Source: UBA8515 sp036170795 (GTDB lineage: Bacteria > Patescibacteriota > Minisyncoccia > Phycocordibacterales > UBA9973). From it: a stretch of 26,253 nt of DNA. Numbering within the stretch: the stretch's first letter is position 1; every line of letters begins with the position of its first letter. The position numbers and the translations under genes are program-made. The notes under the pieces were generated by a model. The model was not told where the DNA came from. It ran no database searches and worked only from the letters and a program-made list of their open reading frames with translations. Shown here piece after piece: positions 7,658 through 15,200 of the stretch. Location of the stretch: the NCBI GenBank assembly GCA_036170795.1, contig JAVHPX010000005.1, positions 1 through 26,253 of the forward strand, read 5' to 3'.

Positions 7658-8527
7658 ATGCGTGATACTCTTACATCACCACGCGTTGAGGATATGAAGC
7701 GCAAGCGTCGCTATTATCATATACGTTTATCAATACTTCTTTTTATTTTATTTATCTCATTTATTGGAGCTCTTGGATATTTTTCTTCTCATCCACGTAT
7801 TATTATAAAAAATATAGTAATTAGTGGCACTCGTATTATAAATCCAGTTGATGTTGAATCATTAGTAAAAAATGATTTATTGGGTAGATATGTTTTTCTT
7901 TTTGCAAAGGTAAATAGTTTAATATATCCACACGAAAAGATTTATAAAGATATATTAAACCAATTTCCACGTATAGAAACTCTTTCTATTTATCATGATA
8001 ATTTAATTACTTTACATGTAGCTATTACTGAACGTTCTGGTTCGTATTTATATTGTGGGCAAGGTGTCCCAGAGGCATTTTTTGATATTGGAGAGAATTG
8101 TTATTTTATAAATGATGATGGATATATTTTTGATAAATCACCATATTTTTCTGGTAATGTATATTTTAAATATTATATGGAGCTTTCTAGTGGTGTTTCT
8201 GTAAATCCTCTTGGATTACAAATGCTTCCGAAAGATCGTTTTCATGAGATCTCTCGATTTATTGATAGAATTACAATGTTAGGATTTAAGCCAATTTATT
8301 TGGTTATAGATAAAGATGGAACTAACACTATATATCTTAATCATGATATTAATCCCAATATTCCTAAAATTATTTTTAAAAATAATAATGATTTAGATTT
8401 AATATTAAGTAATCTATCTGTTTCTATGGCAAAAAAAGAGTTTGCTAATGAAATCAATGGAAATTATGATAATCTTTTATATATAGATTTAAGATTTAAT
8501 AATAAAGTTGTTTATAAGTTTCAATAG
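7658..8527 (+). CDS. FtsQ/DivIB-like single-pass division protein
   Basis: Probably a POTRA-domain division protein that links early and late divisome parts at the membrane. After about 20 basic cytoplasmic residues there is one transmembrane segment (LSILLFILFISFIGALGYF), followed by a POTRA-like start typical of FtsQ, with IIIKNIVISGTRIINPVDVESLV and later FPRIETLSIYHDNLITLHVAITERSG. The remaining ~170 residues are extracytoplasmic and not individually recognisable. Family assignment rests on topology and the POTRA pattern; sequence conservation in this family is weak. Start choice is uncertain: ATG 7658 lies 8 nt after the serS stop; a GTG at 7646 overlaps that stop, and an ATG at 7694 is preceded by GAGG. 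No separate promoter is visible. Confidence 0.75.
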   Translation: MRDTLTSPRVEDMKRKRRYYHIRLSILLFILFISFIGALGYFSSHPRIIIKNIVISGTRIINPVDVESLVKNDLLGRYVFLFAKVNSLIYPHEKIYKDILNQFPRIETLSIYHDNLITLHVAITERSGSYLYCGQGVPEAFFDIGENCYFINDDGYIFDKSPYFSGNVYFKYYMELSSGVSVNPLGLQMLPKDRFHEISRFIDRITMLGFKPIYLVIDKDGTNTIYLNHDINPNIPKIIFKNNNDLDLILSNLSVSMAKKEFANEINGNYDNLLYIDLRFNNKVVYKFQ

Positions 8528-8536
8528 AAATGAAAG

Positions 8537-8596
8537 CACGGGTAAAATTTTTATCCGTGTCTGAGCCCTTTAGGGTAAAGCGGGAAAAATTTTATG
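8537..8596 (-). repeat. Nested inverted repeat, kernel family copy C (minus orientation)
   Basis: The outer arms TAAAATTTTTATCCG (8543-8557) and CGGGAAAAATTTTA (8581-8594) pair. On the minus strand the loop reads CTTTACCCTAAAGGGCTCAGAC, matching the kernels at 9387-9421 and 20174-20210. An alternative hairpin CACGG..CCGTG (8537-8559) uses the left arm, so two folds compete. The element fills the space between the ftsQ-like gene and dus. Confidence 0.75.
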
Positions 8597-8617
8597 CATG
8601 CTGGAAGGATTATTTTT

Positions 8618-9652
8618 ATGAACAATTTCTGGAATAAATTACCAAAACCATTTTTTGTACTTGCGCCAATGGCTGATGTCACCGATGCAGCTTTTCGTCG
8701 TATTATCACAAAGTATGGCAAGCCAGATGTTCTCTGGACGGAGTTTGTATCCGCTGATGGTTTAGCAAGCCCCGGGCGGGAAGTATTAAAAATTGATTTG
8801 TTGTATACAGAAAATGAACGGCCGATTGTAGCCCAACTTTTTTCTGCTCATCCTGATAAAATGCGAGAAGCATCTAAACTTTGTGCAGAGCTCGGATTCG
8901 ATGGTATTGATATTAATATGGGTTGCCCTGATCGCTCGATCGAGAAGCAAGGTGCAGGGGCCGCCATGATGAAGAATCATGATTCCGTTCGTGATATTAT
9001 CCAAGCAGTAAAAGACGGCATACACGATGCAGACAAGAATATCCCAGTCTCTGTGAAGACGCGTATTGGATACAATAAAGTTCAGATCGACGAGTGGATT
9101 CCATTTTTACTTTCTCAAAATATTGACGCATTGATTGTGCACGCACGTACTCGCAAAGAAATGTCTAATGTGCCAGCTCAATGGAAATATATCAAAAAAG
9201 TTGTAGATATTAGAAATGAGATGAAAGTTAAAACAAAAATAATAGGTAATGGTGATGTTCGTGATATTGTGCACGGGAGACAGCTTGCCGAAGAAACTGG
9301 TTGTGATGGGATAATGTTGGGACGAGCAATATTTGGTAATCCGTGGCTTTTTACTGGTCTAACTTCGCCAGAGAATAAAAATTTCGCCCTCTTTACCCAC
9401 AAAGTGGGCTCCGACGAGGATCGAAATTTTTATTCTCTGGCTTTGTCTACAGAAGAGAAATTAAAAGTCATGATAGAACATACAAAACTTTTTGAAGAAC
9501 TTCTTGGTAAATATAAAAATTTTTCTATTATGAAAAAGCATTATAAGGCATATGTTAATGGTTTTGATGGAGCGAAAGAACTTCGTCTAAAGCTTATGGA
9601 TGCTGTTAATTCGAAAGAAATTGAATCCATTGTTAATAAATTTTTAGATTAG
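8618..9652 (+). CDS. dus: tRNA-dihydrouridine synthase
   Basis: FMN-dependent enzyme reducing uridines in tRNA D loops. Family landmarks in order: LAPMADVTDAAFR near the N terminus, NMGCPDRSIEKQGAGAAMMKN (with the catalytic cysteine in GCP), VKTRIGYN, IVHARTRKEMS, IGNGDVRD, and GCDGIMLGRAIFGNPWLF. The C-terminal helical domain follows (TEEKLKVMIEHTKLFEELLG). Between the last two parts there is an unusual 25-codon palindromic insert (9367-9441) coding for a charged loop around NFALFTHKVGSDEDRNFYS. I chose ATG 8618 (344 residues) because GGAAGG lies 9 nt upstream and the upstream ATG at 8594 falls inside repeat copy C. Confidence 0.95.
   Translation: MNNFWNKLPKPFFVLAPMADVTDAAFRRIITKYGKPDVLWTEFVSADGLASPGREVLKIDLLYTENERPIVAQLFSAHPDKMREASKLCAELGFDGIDINMGCPDRSIEKQGAGAAMMKNHDSVRDIIQAVKDGIHDADKNIPVSVKTRIGYNKVQIDEWIPFLLSQNIDALIVHARTRKEMSNVPAQWKYIKKVVDIRNEMKVKTKIIGNGDVRDIVHGRQLAEETGCDGIMLGRAIFGNPWLFTGLTSPENKNFALFTHKVGSDEDRNFYSLALSTEEKLKVMIEHTKLFEELLGKYKNFSIMKKHYKAYVNGFDGAKELRLKLMDAVNSKEIESIVNKFLD
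9367..9441 (+). repeat. Nested inverted repeat inside dus, kernel family copy B
   Basis: A perfect 20-bp inverted repeat (9367-9386 with 9422-9441) encloses a 35-nt loop. The loop contains CTTTACCCACAAAGTGGGCTCCGACG, here given in two parts: CTTTACC..AAAGTGGG and GCTCCGACG. The loop itself folds as CCC-t-CTTT/AAAG-t-GGG followed by a small CTC/GAG hairpin. The kernel matches copies at 8537-8596 (minus) and 20150-20234. The 75 bp equal 25 codons and keep the dus frame. Confidence 0.85.
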
Positions 9653-9661
9653 ATTGTTTTT

Positions 9662-9670
9662 TGATATAAT
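9662..9670 (+). promoter_or_regulatory. Extended -10 of dnaX, leaderless-type
   Basis: TGaTATAAT ends 7 nt before the ATG at 9678. A weak -35 (TTTAGA, 9643-9648) is 16 nt upstream, within the dus stop region. Confidence 0.7.
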
Positions 9671-9677
9671 ACAATTT

Positions 9678-10724
9678 ATGTCAGATTCTAATATCGCACT
9701 TTATAGAAAATATCGCCCGGGGAATTGGGGTGAAGTTATTGGTCAAGATCATATCGTGAAAGCTATTTCTGGAGCACTTGAGTCTGGTAAAATAGCCCAC
9801 GCTTATTTACTTTGTGGTCCTCGTGGTACCGGTAAGACTACTATTGCACGAATTATAGCACGAGAGCTTGGTACATCACCTAATGATATTTATGAGATGG
9901 ATGCAGCTTCTAATCGTGGTATTGATGATATTCGTAATCTACGTGAGAGTGTTAGTACGATGCCTTTTGATTCAAAATATAAAATTTATATTTTAGATGA
10001 AGTGCATATGTTTACAAAAGATGCATGGAATGCTCTTTTGAAAACCATTGAAGAACCACCAGCGTATGTTGTTTTTATTTTGGCTACTACTGAACTTGAG
10101 AAAGTTCCTGATACTATCGTATCTCGTTGTCAAAGTTTTGTTTTCAAAAAACCTACAGATACTATTATTTCTTCTCATGTTACTAATATAGCCCAAAAAG
10201 AAGGATATACGTTAGAAGAAGGTGGAGCTCAGCTTATTGCCCTACTTTCTGATGGTGCTTTTAGAGATGCACTTGGTATGCTTCAAAAAGTTATTTCATT
10301 TATAAAAAGTAAGAAAATTAATTTAGTTGATATAGAAGAAATTGCTGGTGCCCCACAATCTATTCTTGTAAATAATTTTTTAACTGCTATTGCTCTTGGT
10401 GATATAAATAGAGGATACTCTTGCATTGAACAGGCAAGTAAGCAGAATATTGAAATGGATGTATACCTAAAGATGATTTTAGTTAAACTTCGTTTTGCAT
10501 TGATGCTTCGTTATGCACCTGGTACAAAGGAATCAATTAAGAACATTATATCAGCACCTGATTTAGAATTTATAGAAAATATGATTACATCAAAACCAGA
10601 ACATATATCATCTGGAACACTTTTAATATTGCTTGATGCATATCAGTCACTTCGTAATTCTGTTATTAGTGAATTACCCCTTGAACTTGCATTAGTTAAA
10701 ATACTCAATGGAGAAGAAAAATAA
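9678..10724 (+). CDS. dnaX: DNA polymerase III gamma/tau subunit, short and zinc-less
   Basis: AAA+ clamp-loader subunit that opens the sliding clamp. It begins SDSNIALYRKYRPGNWGEVIGQDHIV, the standard DnaX N terminus. Walker A is GPRGTGKTT (about 47-55), Walker B ILDEVHMFTKDAWNALLKT, sensor 1 FILATTE, and SRC motif TIVSRCQSF. Between the Walker A helix (ARIIAREL) and the MDAASNRGIDDIR segment there are only about seven residues. The usual Cys4 zinc module of roughly 35 residues is absent. At 348 residues it also lacks the tau-specific C-terminal domains. ATG 9678 is preferred over the upstream in-frame start at 9654 because the -10 ends 7 nt before it and the conserved N terminus starts there. 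Confidence 0.94.
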   Translation: MSDSNIALYRKYRPGNWGEVIGQDHIVKAISGALESGKIAHAYLLCGPRGTGKTTIARIIARELGTSPNDIYEMDAASNRGIDDIRNLRESVSTMPFDSKYKIYILDEVHMFTKDAWNALLKTIEEPPAYVVFILATTELEKVPDTIVSRCQSFVFKKPTDTIISSHVTNIAQKEGYTLEEGGAQLIALLSDGAFRDALGMLQKVISFIKSKKINLVDIEEIAGAPQSILVNNFLTAIALGDINRGYSCIEQASKQNIEMDVYLKMILVKLRFALMLRYAPGTKESIKNIISAPDLEFIENMITSKPEHISSGTLLILLDAYQSLRNSVISELPLELALVKILNGEEK

Positions 10725-11955
10725 AATTTGGGATGTTATTATTATAGGTGGTGGAGCATCTGGTATGATGGCAGGTTCTACTGCAGGTGGTCTATTAAAA
10801 TCAGTACTTATTTTAGATAAAAATAAATCATTAGGTGAGAAACTTAAAATCACTGGTGGAGGTAGGTGTAATATAACCAACGGAGAAAAGGATTTACGTA
10901 TATTTCTGAATAATTATGGTAAGTCAGAACAATTTTTATATTCATCATTTGCACGTTTTAATGCAATGGATACATTTAAATATTTTGAATCAAGAGGGCT
11001 TCCTCTCGTAATACAGGCTCGCAAACGAGTATTTCCTTATACAGAAAAAGCCACAGATGTTTGTTATGTTTTACAGAAAGAACTTATTAAGAATCAAGTT
11101 AGTATTAAAACAAAATGCATTGTAAGAAAAATTAATTTTAAAGATAAATCTATAGTATCTGTCGATACAAACCAAGGAACATTTTTGGGTAAATCATTTA
11201 TTCTTTCGACTGGAGGTATGTCACATCCTGAAACCGGTGCAACTGGTGATGGTTTTAAATTTTTAAAAGAGCTGGGTCATTCTATAAAAGAACCAACCCC
11301 ATCAATTGTACCGCTTGAAGTTAGTGATAAGTGGGTGCCTATGCTTGCTGGTGTGTCATTATCTTTTATGAAAATTACTTTTTTTCTTGAAGATAAAAAA
11401 GCTTTTTCAAAAATAGGTAAAATTTTATTTACACATTTTGGTTTATCTGGACCTTTGATATTAAATAGTTCAAGTAAGGTAAGTGATTTATTAAATAGTG
11501 GCAAAGTAACTGCCACCATAGATGTATTTCCAGACACAAATCATGGAGATCTATCAGCTAGAATTATAAAAATATTTAATGTTAATAAGAACAAGATATT
11601 GCGAACTGTTTTTAAAGATATTGCACCAGAAGGCACAGCTAAAGCAATAGAGATAATTTTAAATACAATTAATTTTGATACGAAGGTTCATAGTATAACT
11701 CGAGAGGAAAGAAAAAAAATTGTAGATACTCTTAAATCTCTTCCTATTAGTATTACAAATTTGATGGGTTATGATAGGGCTGTTGTAGCAGACGGGGGAG
11801 TTATTCTTTCAGAAATAGATATGAAAACAATGCGCTCAAAATTATTTAATAATTTATATATTACCGGTGATTTACTAAATATTAACAGACCATCTGGTGG
11901 TTTCGGTCTTCAGCTTTGTTGGACAACTGGTTATATTGCTGGAGTAGAAGCTTAA
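10708..11955 (+). CDS. HI0933/YhiN-family flavoprotein (NAD(P)/FAD-dependent oxidoreductase)
   Basis: A 415-residue flavoprotein of the HI0933 family; the physiological substrate of the family is not established. The N-terminal dinucleotide-binding motif is VIIIGGGASGMMAGSTAG, followed by the family signature KLKITGGGRCNITN. FILSTGGMSHPETGATGDGF and the C-terminal FAD motif TGDLLNINRPSGGFGLQLCW are also present. Length is normal. The ATG at 10708 overlaps the dnaX stop by 17 nt, so translation is probably coupled to dnaX; no promoter is visible. The gene ends 4 nt from the convergent transporter gene, leaving no room for a separate terminator. Confidence 0.93.
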   Translation: MEKKNKIWDVIIIGGGASGMMAGSTAGGLLKSVLILDKNKSLGEKLKITGGGRCNITNGEKDLRIFLNNYGKSEQFLYSSFARFNAMDTFKYFESRGLPLVIQARKRVFPYTEKATDVCYVLQKELIKNQVSIKTKCIVRKINFKDKSIVSVDTNQGTFLGKSFILSTGGMSHPETGATGDGFKFLKELGHSIKEPTPSIVPLEVSDKWVPMLAGVSLSFMKITFFLEDKKAFSKIGKILFTHFGLSGPLILNSSSKVSDLLNSGKVTATIDVFPDTNHGDLSARIIKIFNVNKNKILRTVFKDIAPEGTAKAIEIILNTINFDTKVHSITREERKKIVDTLKSLPISITNLMGYDRAVVADGGVILSEIDMKTMRSKLFNNLYITGDLLNINRPSGGFGLQLCWTTGYIAGVEA

Positions 11956-11959
11956 TATT

Positions 11960-12976
11960 TTATATTTTTGATTCTTTTTTATAAATAGAGATAAGGCTAT
12001 AAAGTAAACTAAGTGCAAGTGGTCCAATAATAATTCCTGTAGGTCCAATTAATGATATTCCACCTAATATTGAAAATAGCATAAATAAAGATGGGATTTC
12101 TGTGTTTTTTGAAATAACATATGGTGCTAATAAATTATCTATTAGACCAACTAATACAATAGACCAAATGAGAAGACCTATAGCTTGTATCTGCATACCA
12201 GTAAAGAATAGAAATAAGATTGCAGGAATTGTAACAATAGAAGTACCAATTGTCGGGATAAATGATCCTATGCCTGCTATAACTCCCCAAATAGCAGCAT
12301 TAGGAATACCAAAGATAATAAGTCCTATACTTACAAGAATACCTTGAACAATAGCAATAAAAAATGATCCTTTAAGAATACGATTAATAGTATTTTTTAA
12401 TTTAATAAGAATTTCATTTGTATTATCTTCTGAAAGAGGACATAGAGTAATAAAACTTCTTTTCCAGTGTTCGCCATCTTTCAAAAAATAAAATAAAGTT
12501 AGAATCATTAAAGTAAACATAATAATAGTTCGGAAGGTTGAAGCAAAAAAGTTAGCGATATTATTTGAAAGATATAAAGCTATGTCGGTAATTTTAGTAC
12601 GAGTATTAAAGACAAAACCATCGGGTAATATTTTGTTTATAGAGACATCAATTTTTTGAATAATTGTATTTGTATCTTCTGTTTTTGTAATAGAACTATA
12701 CACTCTTTGTGTTTGATTAAACACAGTTTTTCCTACAATAAAGAGAGGTCCACAAAGAGTAATAATAAATATTAGAACTGTAAGAAGTGACGCAATCCAA
12801 TTTATTCCCTTTGTAATATTTTTATTTATATATAAATATATAGGGTTTAGTATTACAGCAAATGCTGCAGAAATGATAACGACTGTTAGAAATGGATATA
12901 ATATGATAAGAACAAAAATAATAGTTATCATTAATAATATAAATAAAAAATATTTTTCAATCAAAACTGTTTTCAT
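11960..12976 (-). CDS. AI-2E/PerM-family membrane transporter
   Basis: A 338-residue polytopic membrane protein of the AI-2E transporter (UPF0118/PerM) family. The N terminus has two close hydrophobic segments (YFLFILLMITIIFVLIILYPF and the following one). After a central soluble part comes the conserved C-terminal block with IWGVIAGIGSFIPTIGTSIV, VLVGLIDNLLAPYVISK and LGGISLIGPTGIIIGPLAL. Family members export varied small molecules or act in Na+/H+ exchange, so the substrate cannot be predicted. A TGtTATAAT element ends 8 nt before the ATG. Confidence 0.9.
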   Translation of the reverse strand: MKTVLIEKYFLFILLMITIIFVLIILYPFLTVVIISAAFAVILNPIYLYINKNITKGINWIASLLTVLIFIITLCGPLFIVGKTVFNQTQRVYSSITKTEDTNTIIQKIDVSINKILPDGFVFNTRTKITDIALYLSNNIANFFASTFRTIIMFTLMILTLFYFLKDGEHWKRSFITLCPLSEDNTNEILIKLKNTINRILKGSFFIAIVQGILVSIGLIIFGIPNAAIWGVIAGIGSFIPTIGTSIVTIPAILFLFFTGMQIQAIGLLIWSIVLVGLIDNLLAPYVISKNTEIPSLFMLFSILGGISLIGPTGIIIGPLALSLLYSLISIYKKESKI

Positions 12977-12984
12977 ATAAATAT

Positions 12985-12993
12985 ATTATAACA
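12985..12993 (-). promoter_or_regulatory. Extended -10 of the transporter gene
   Basis: TGtTATAAT on the minus strand ends 8 nt before the ATG at 12976, predicting a leader of about 2 nt. Confidence 0.65.
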
Positions 12994-13064
12994 TATAAAA
13001 GTATTTACTTATGGATATGTAATTTATATCCTTATAGTATCAGTACACCTTTTTTATTTGACAA

Positions 13065-13215
13065 GGACCGCGATTACACTTCTCGCCGATTACTTCGGCG
13101 GGTACTTTTCTGGTTTTGAAAAAACACAGAAAAGTCTTTCGAATCTCTGGCGTGACTAAAGCAGTTCAGTCGCTTCCTACACAAAATGCGTTTCGCTTCG
13201 TTCACTTGCTTGGTG
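13065..13215. repeat. Structured dispersed repeat, copy 2
   Basis: Blocks in order: GGACCGCGATTACACTT (13065-13081, close to GGACCGTGAGTACACTT at 24807-24823), hairpin CGCCG-attactt-CGGCG (13084-13100), GGTACTTTTC (13101-13110), a hairpin closed by ACTTTTCTG/CAGAAAAGT, then GAAAAGTCTTTCGAATCT (13129-13146, exact in copy 1) and a GACT..AGTC hairpin. The interval 13000-13295 carries no gene that I can support; besides this repeat it has a small GGATAT/ATATCC palindrome at about 13013-13031. Confidence 0.75.
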
Positions 13216-13295
13216 CCCTAGATGAAGTTAGAACCTCACTAATGCTCAATTTTAGCACTAAATTCTCGATTGTGAACTCTTGGTAGACCAATAGA

Positions 13296-13333
13296 AAACC
13301 CACTAATGTAGGTTATCTATCATTAGCGGGTTT
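13296..13333 (-). terminator. Terminator of the small membrane-protein gene
   Basis: AAACCCACTAATG (13296-13308) pairs with CATTAGCGGGTTT (13321-13333), 12 of 13 positions. On the minus strand it directly follows the stop codon and ends in TTTT. Confidence 0.8.
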
Positions 13334-13338
13334 AGAAA

Positions 13339-13722
13339 TTATTTCTTCTTCAATGGAAATTCAGTGCTTTTGCAAGGAAATTCCATATGATTGAAAGTAA
13401 AATCATTATCCGTTTCAAATTCATTATCATTCCTGAAGTTACGCCTTTCCTTTTGGCTTAATTTTAGGATTGATAAATGAAGTGTTCTGGCTGGTAACAT
13501 TAGCAATACGCCTGTCAAAAGCATAAATCCTAACTGCTTATCATTCGGGATATGGAATCCGAAACAATTAAACTGTGTATGATTTATCGTTACAAAGGGC
13601 ATATTTACACTAAAATAAACTTCCATAGCAGGTGAAATTAAAATCCAGGTAGCTACTGCACTTAAAACAAGTACGGTAATCCAGAATGCTTTAAGTAACT
13701 TAAAACTTGAATTGATTTTCAT
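13339..13722 (-). CDS. Small membrane protein of unknown function
   Basis: 127 residues with no recognised family. There is a first hydrophobic segment at about residues 10-32 (LLKAFWITVLVLSAVATWILI) and a second at about 62-80 (QLGFMLLTGVLLMLPARTL). Between them lies a ~30-residue loop with NHTQFNC, and the C-terminal tail is charged (KLSQKERRNFRNDNEFETD). Two membrane passes with both ends inside is the simplest topology. Unlike most genes here, it has a leader of some 100 nt containing a large hairpin, and it is followed by a clear terminator, so it is a self-contained transcription unit. It may be an acquired gene. Function unknown. Confidence 0.65.
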   Translation of the reverse strand: MKINSSFKLLKAFWITVLVLSAVATWILISPAMEVYFSVNMPFVTINHTQFNCFGFHIPNDKQLGFMLLTGVLLMLPARTLHLSILKLSQKERRNFRNDNEFETDNDFTFNHMEFPCKSTEFPLKKK

Positions 13723-13740
13723 TTTTGTTTGATTGAGTGG

Positions 13741-13797
13741 TTAAATAAATAGATTGCTTCAAATTCCTTATGGAAGCTAAAGTAATCTATCTATTTT
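13741..13797 (-). promoter_or_regulatory. Large hairpin in the 5' leader of the small membrane-protein gene
   Basis: On the minus strand two 25-nt arms (beginning AAATAGATAGATT and ending CAATCTATTTATTT) pair at about 20 of 25 positions, with several differences being G-U compatible. The loop is only a few bases. It lies between a TTGACA upstream (about 13805-13815) and the ATG at 13722. Confidence 0.65.
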
Positions 13798-13912
13798 CTC
13801 AAACAAATGTCAAAGAACCATACTCTTTATATAATAGCACAAAACAGTCAAAAAGTCAAGGTTTATTTAGGTATGTTAGGTTAATTCTAATATACCTTAT
13901 AAAATGTTAATT

Positions 13913-13921
13913 TGTTATAAT
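13913..13921 (+). promoter_or_regulatory. Extended -10 of the J-domain gene, leaderless-type
   Basis: TGtTATAAT ends 7 nt (aatcact) before the ATG at 13929. Confidence 0.7.
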
Positions 13922-13928
13922 AATCACT

Positions 13929-15077
13929 ATGAAAAACCCTATGGAAATGATACAACGAGACCCAGGCCGTCAACAATCTGGAGGAGGAGCAGAAAATTTT
14001 GTTTTGGAGAATATTTCTATATGGGAAAAGAAAACATTCTATGAACGACTAGGAGTTACAAACAATGCCACTGAAGATGAAATTAAATTAGCTTTTAAAA
14101 AGCTATCAATCAAGTATCACCCCGATAAAGTATCTAGTAATGAAAAATTAAGAGTAAACTATCAGGAAGTTCAAAAATTACTTGGAGAAGCTAAGAGTAC
14201 ACTAACTAACCCAACTGCAAAAGCTAAGTATGATATGAAGTTTGGCCGTAGTAGCTTCAGTGGGAGTGGGAGTCAGTCAACATATCAAAGACGACCGCAT
14301 TCGTGGTCTGAAGCTAAAGAACAATATTCTTCTCAAAAATCACAAGAACCGAAGAAAGAATTTAATGAAGCTGAAGAAATCAAAAACTTTTCCAACTATG
14401 TTAAAGAAAATGTTGATAACCACTATGAAGTTCCTAGAATTAAGAAGAAGCTTGATGATTTAGTAAATCACGGGGTAAAGAAGGAAAATTTAATCATTGT
14501 TATCGAAAAATATGTTATTGACCATTTCGTTCAGTACACTAAGCAAAATATAGATAACAACTACGAAATCCCCATGATTAAAAAACTGATGGCAGATTTT
14601 GCTGAATTAGGGATTAATAAAGATAAGTTATTGAAATCAATTGAGGGTATTCTCGTTACCCAGATGAAAACTTACACAAAACAAAATATCGACAATAATT
14701 ACGAACTTCCAAGAATTAAAAAATTAATGGCCGATTTGGAGAACTTTGGAGTAGATAGAGAGAAATTTACTACTGCTATTGAACTAACTGTAATTGAACA
14801 TTTCGCAAGATACACTAAACAAAATATTTATAATAATTATGAAATCCCACGCATAAAAAAGCTAATGGAGGACTTGCCAGGTCTTGGGGTAACAAAATAT
14901 AAACTTTCAGAATCAATACAAGACATAGCGATAAATTATTTTGAGAGTTACTCAAAAAAGAATTTTGACAATAGGTATGAAATTCCCAGGATTAAGAAAC
15001 TAATGGTGGATTTAACTGATATGGGAATAAATAAAAATAGGCTTACTGAAATAGCTAAAAAATATAATATCAATTAA
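13929..15077 (+). CDS. J-domain protein with five tandem 46-residue repeats
   Basis: A 382-residue protein, probably a DnaK co-chaperone. The J domain spans about 37-104, with FYERLGVTNNATEDEIKLAF and an intact HPD at 64-66 (KYHPDK). A Ser/Gln/Arg-rich linker covers about 107-155. From Y157 to the end there are five repeats of exactly 46 residues (starting 157, 203, 249, 295 and 341; the last is cut to 42). The consensus is Y(T/S)KxNIDNNYEIPRIKKLM, then xDLxxLGIxKxKLxxxI. Each looks like two or three amphipathic helices. I know no such repeat family. There are no zinc-finger or C-terminal DnaJ domains, so it is not a canonical DnaJ. The repeats may bind a client or scaffold. No dnaK or grpE is nearby. 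Start is supported by the leaderless -10. Confidence 0.88.
   Translation: MKNPMEMIQRDPGRQQSGGGAENFVLENISIWEKKTFYERLGVTNNATEDEIKLAFKKLSIKYHPDKVSSNEKLRVNYQEVQKLLGEAKSTLTNPTAKAKYDMKFGRSSFSGSGSQSTYQRRPHSWSEAKEQYSSQKSQEPKKEFNEAEEIKNFSNYVKENVDNHYEVPRIKKKLDDLVNHGVKKENLIIVIEKYVIDHFVQYTKQNIDNNYEIPMIKKLMADFAELGINKDKLLKSIEGILVTQMKTYTKQNIDNNYELPRIKKLMADLENFGVDREKFTTAIELTVIEHFARYTKQNIYNNYEIPRIKKLMEDLPGLGVTKYKLSESIQDIAINYFESYSKKNFDNRYEIPRIKKLMVDLTDMGINKNRLTEIAKKYNIN
14397..15074 (+). repeat. Five 138-bp tandem coding repeats
   Basis: Unit borders are at 14397, 14535, 14673, 14811 and 14949. All units keep a 138-bp period without indels; the last is 126 bp. DNA identity is only partial while the protein consensus is kept, so this is an old duplication under selection. 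Confidence 0.9.
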
Positions 15078-15136
15078 GCCAAAAATCTTTACTCTTGAAT
15101 TGGCCTTCCGTCTGGGACGAAATTGGAACCAATTTG

Positions 15137-15164
15137 TTGACAAATAATGACTAAATGGTAATGT
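15137..15164 (+). promoter_or_regulatory. Probable promoter of the Trp-repeat gene
   Basis: TTGACA (15137-15142), 16-nt spacer, TAATGT (15159-15164), 36 nt before the ATG at 15201. Twelve bases, AAATGGTAATGT, are shared with the region upstream of the gene at 18382. Confidence 0.45.
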
Positions 15165-15200
15165 AAAGAAAAATCATTTAAATCATTAAAACTGAATACC

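Noticed and set aside
8594..8617. Upstream ATG for dus
   Set aside because: It lies inside the right arm of repeat copy C and has no ribosome-binding or promoter signal; ATG 8618 has GGAAGG upstream and fits the family N terminus.
14397..15074. CRISPR array, because of five evenly spaced repeats
   Set aside because: The period is 138 bp, the repeats are coding and degenerate, and there are no unique spacers. No CRISPR array is visible anywhere in the window.
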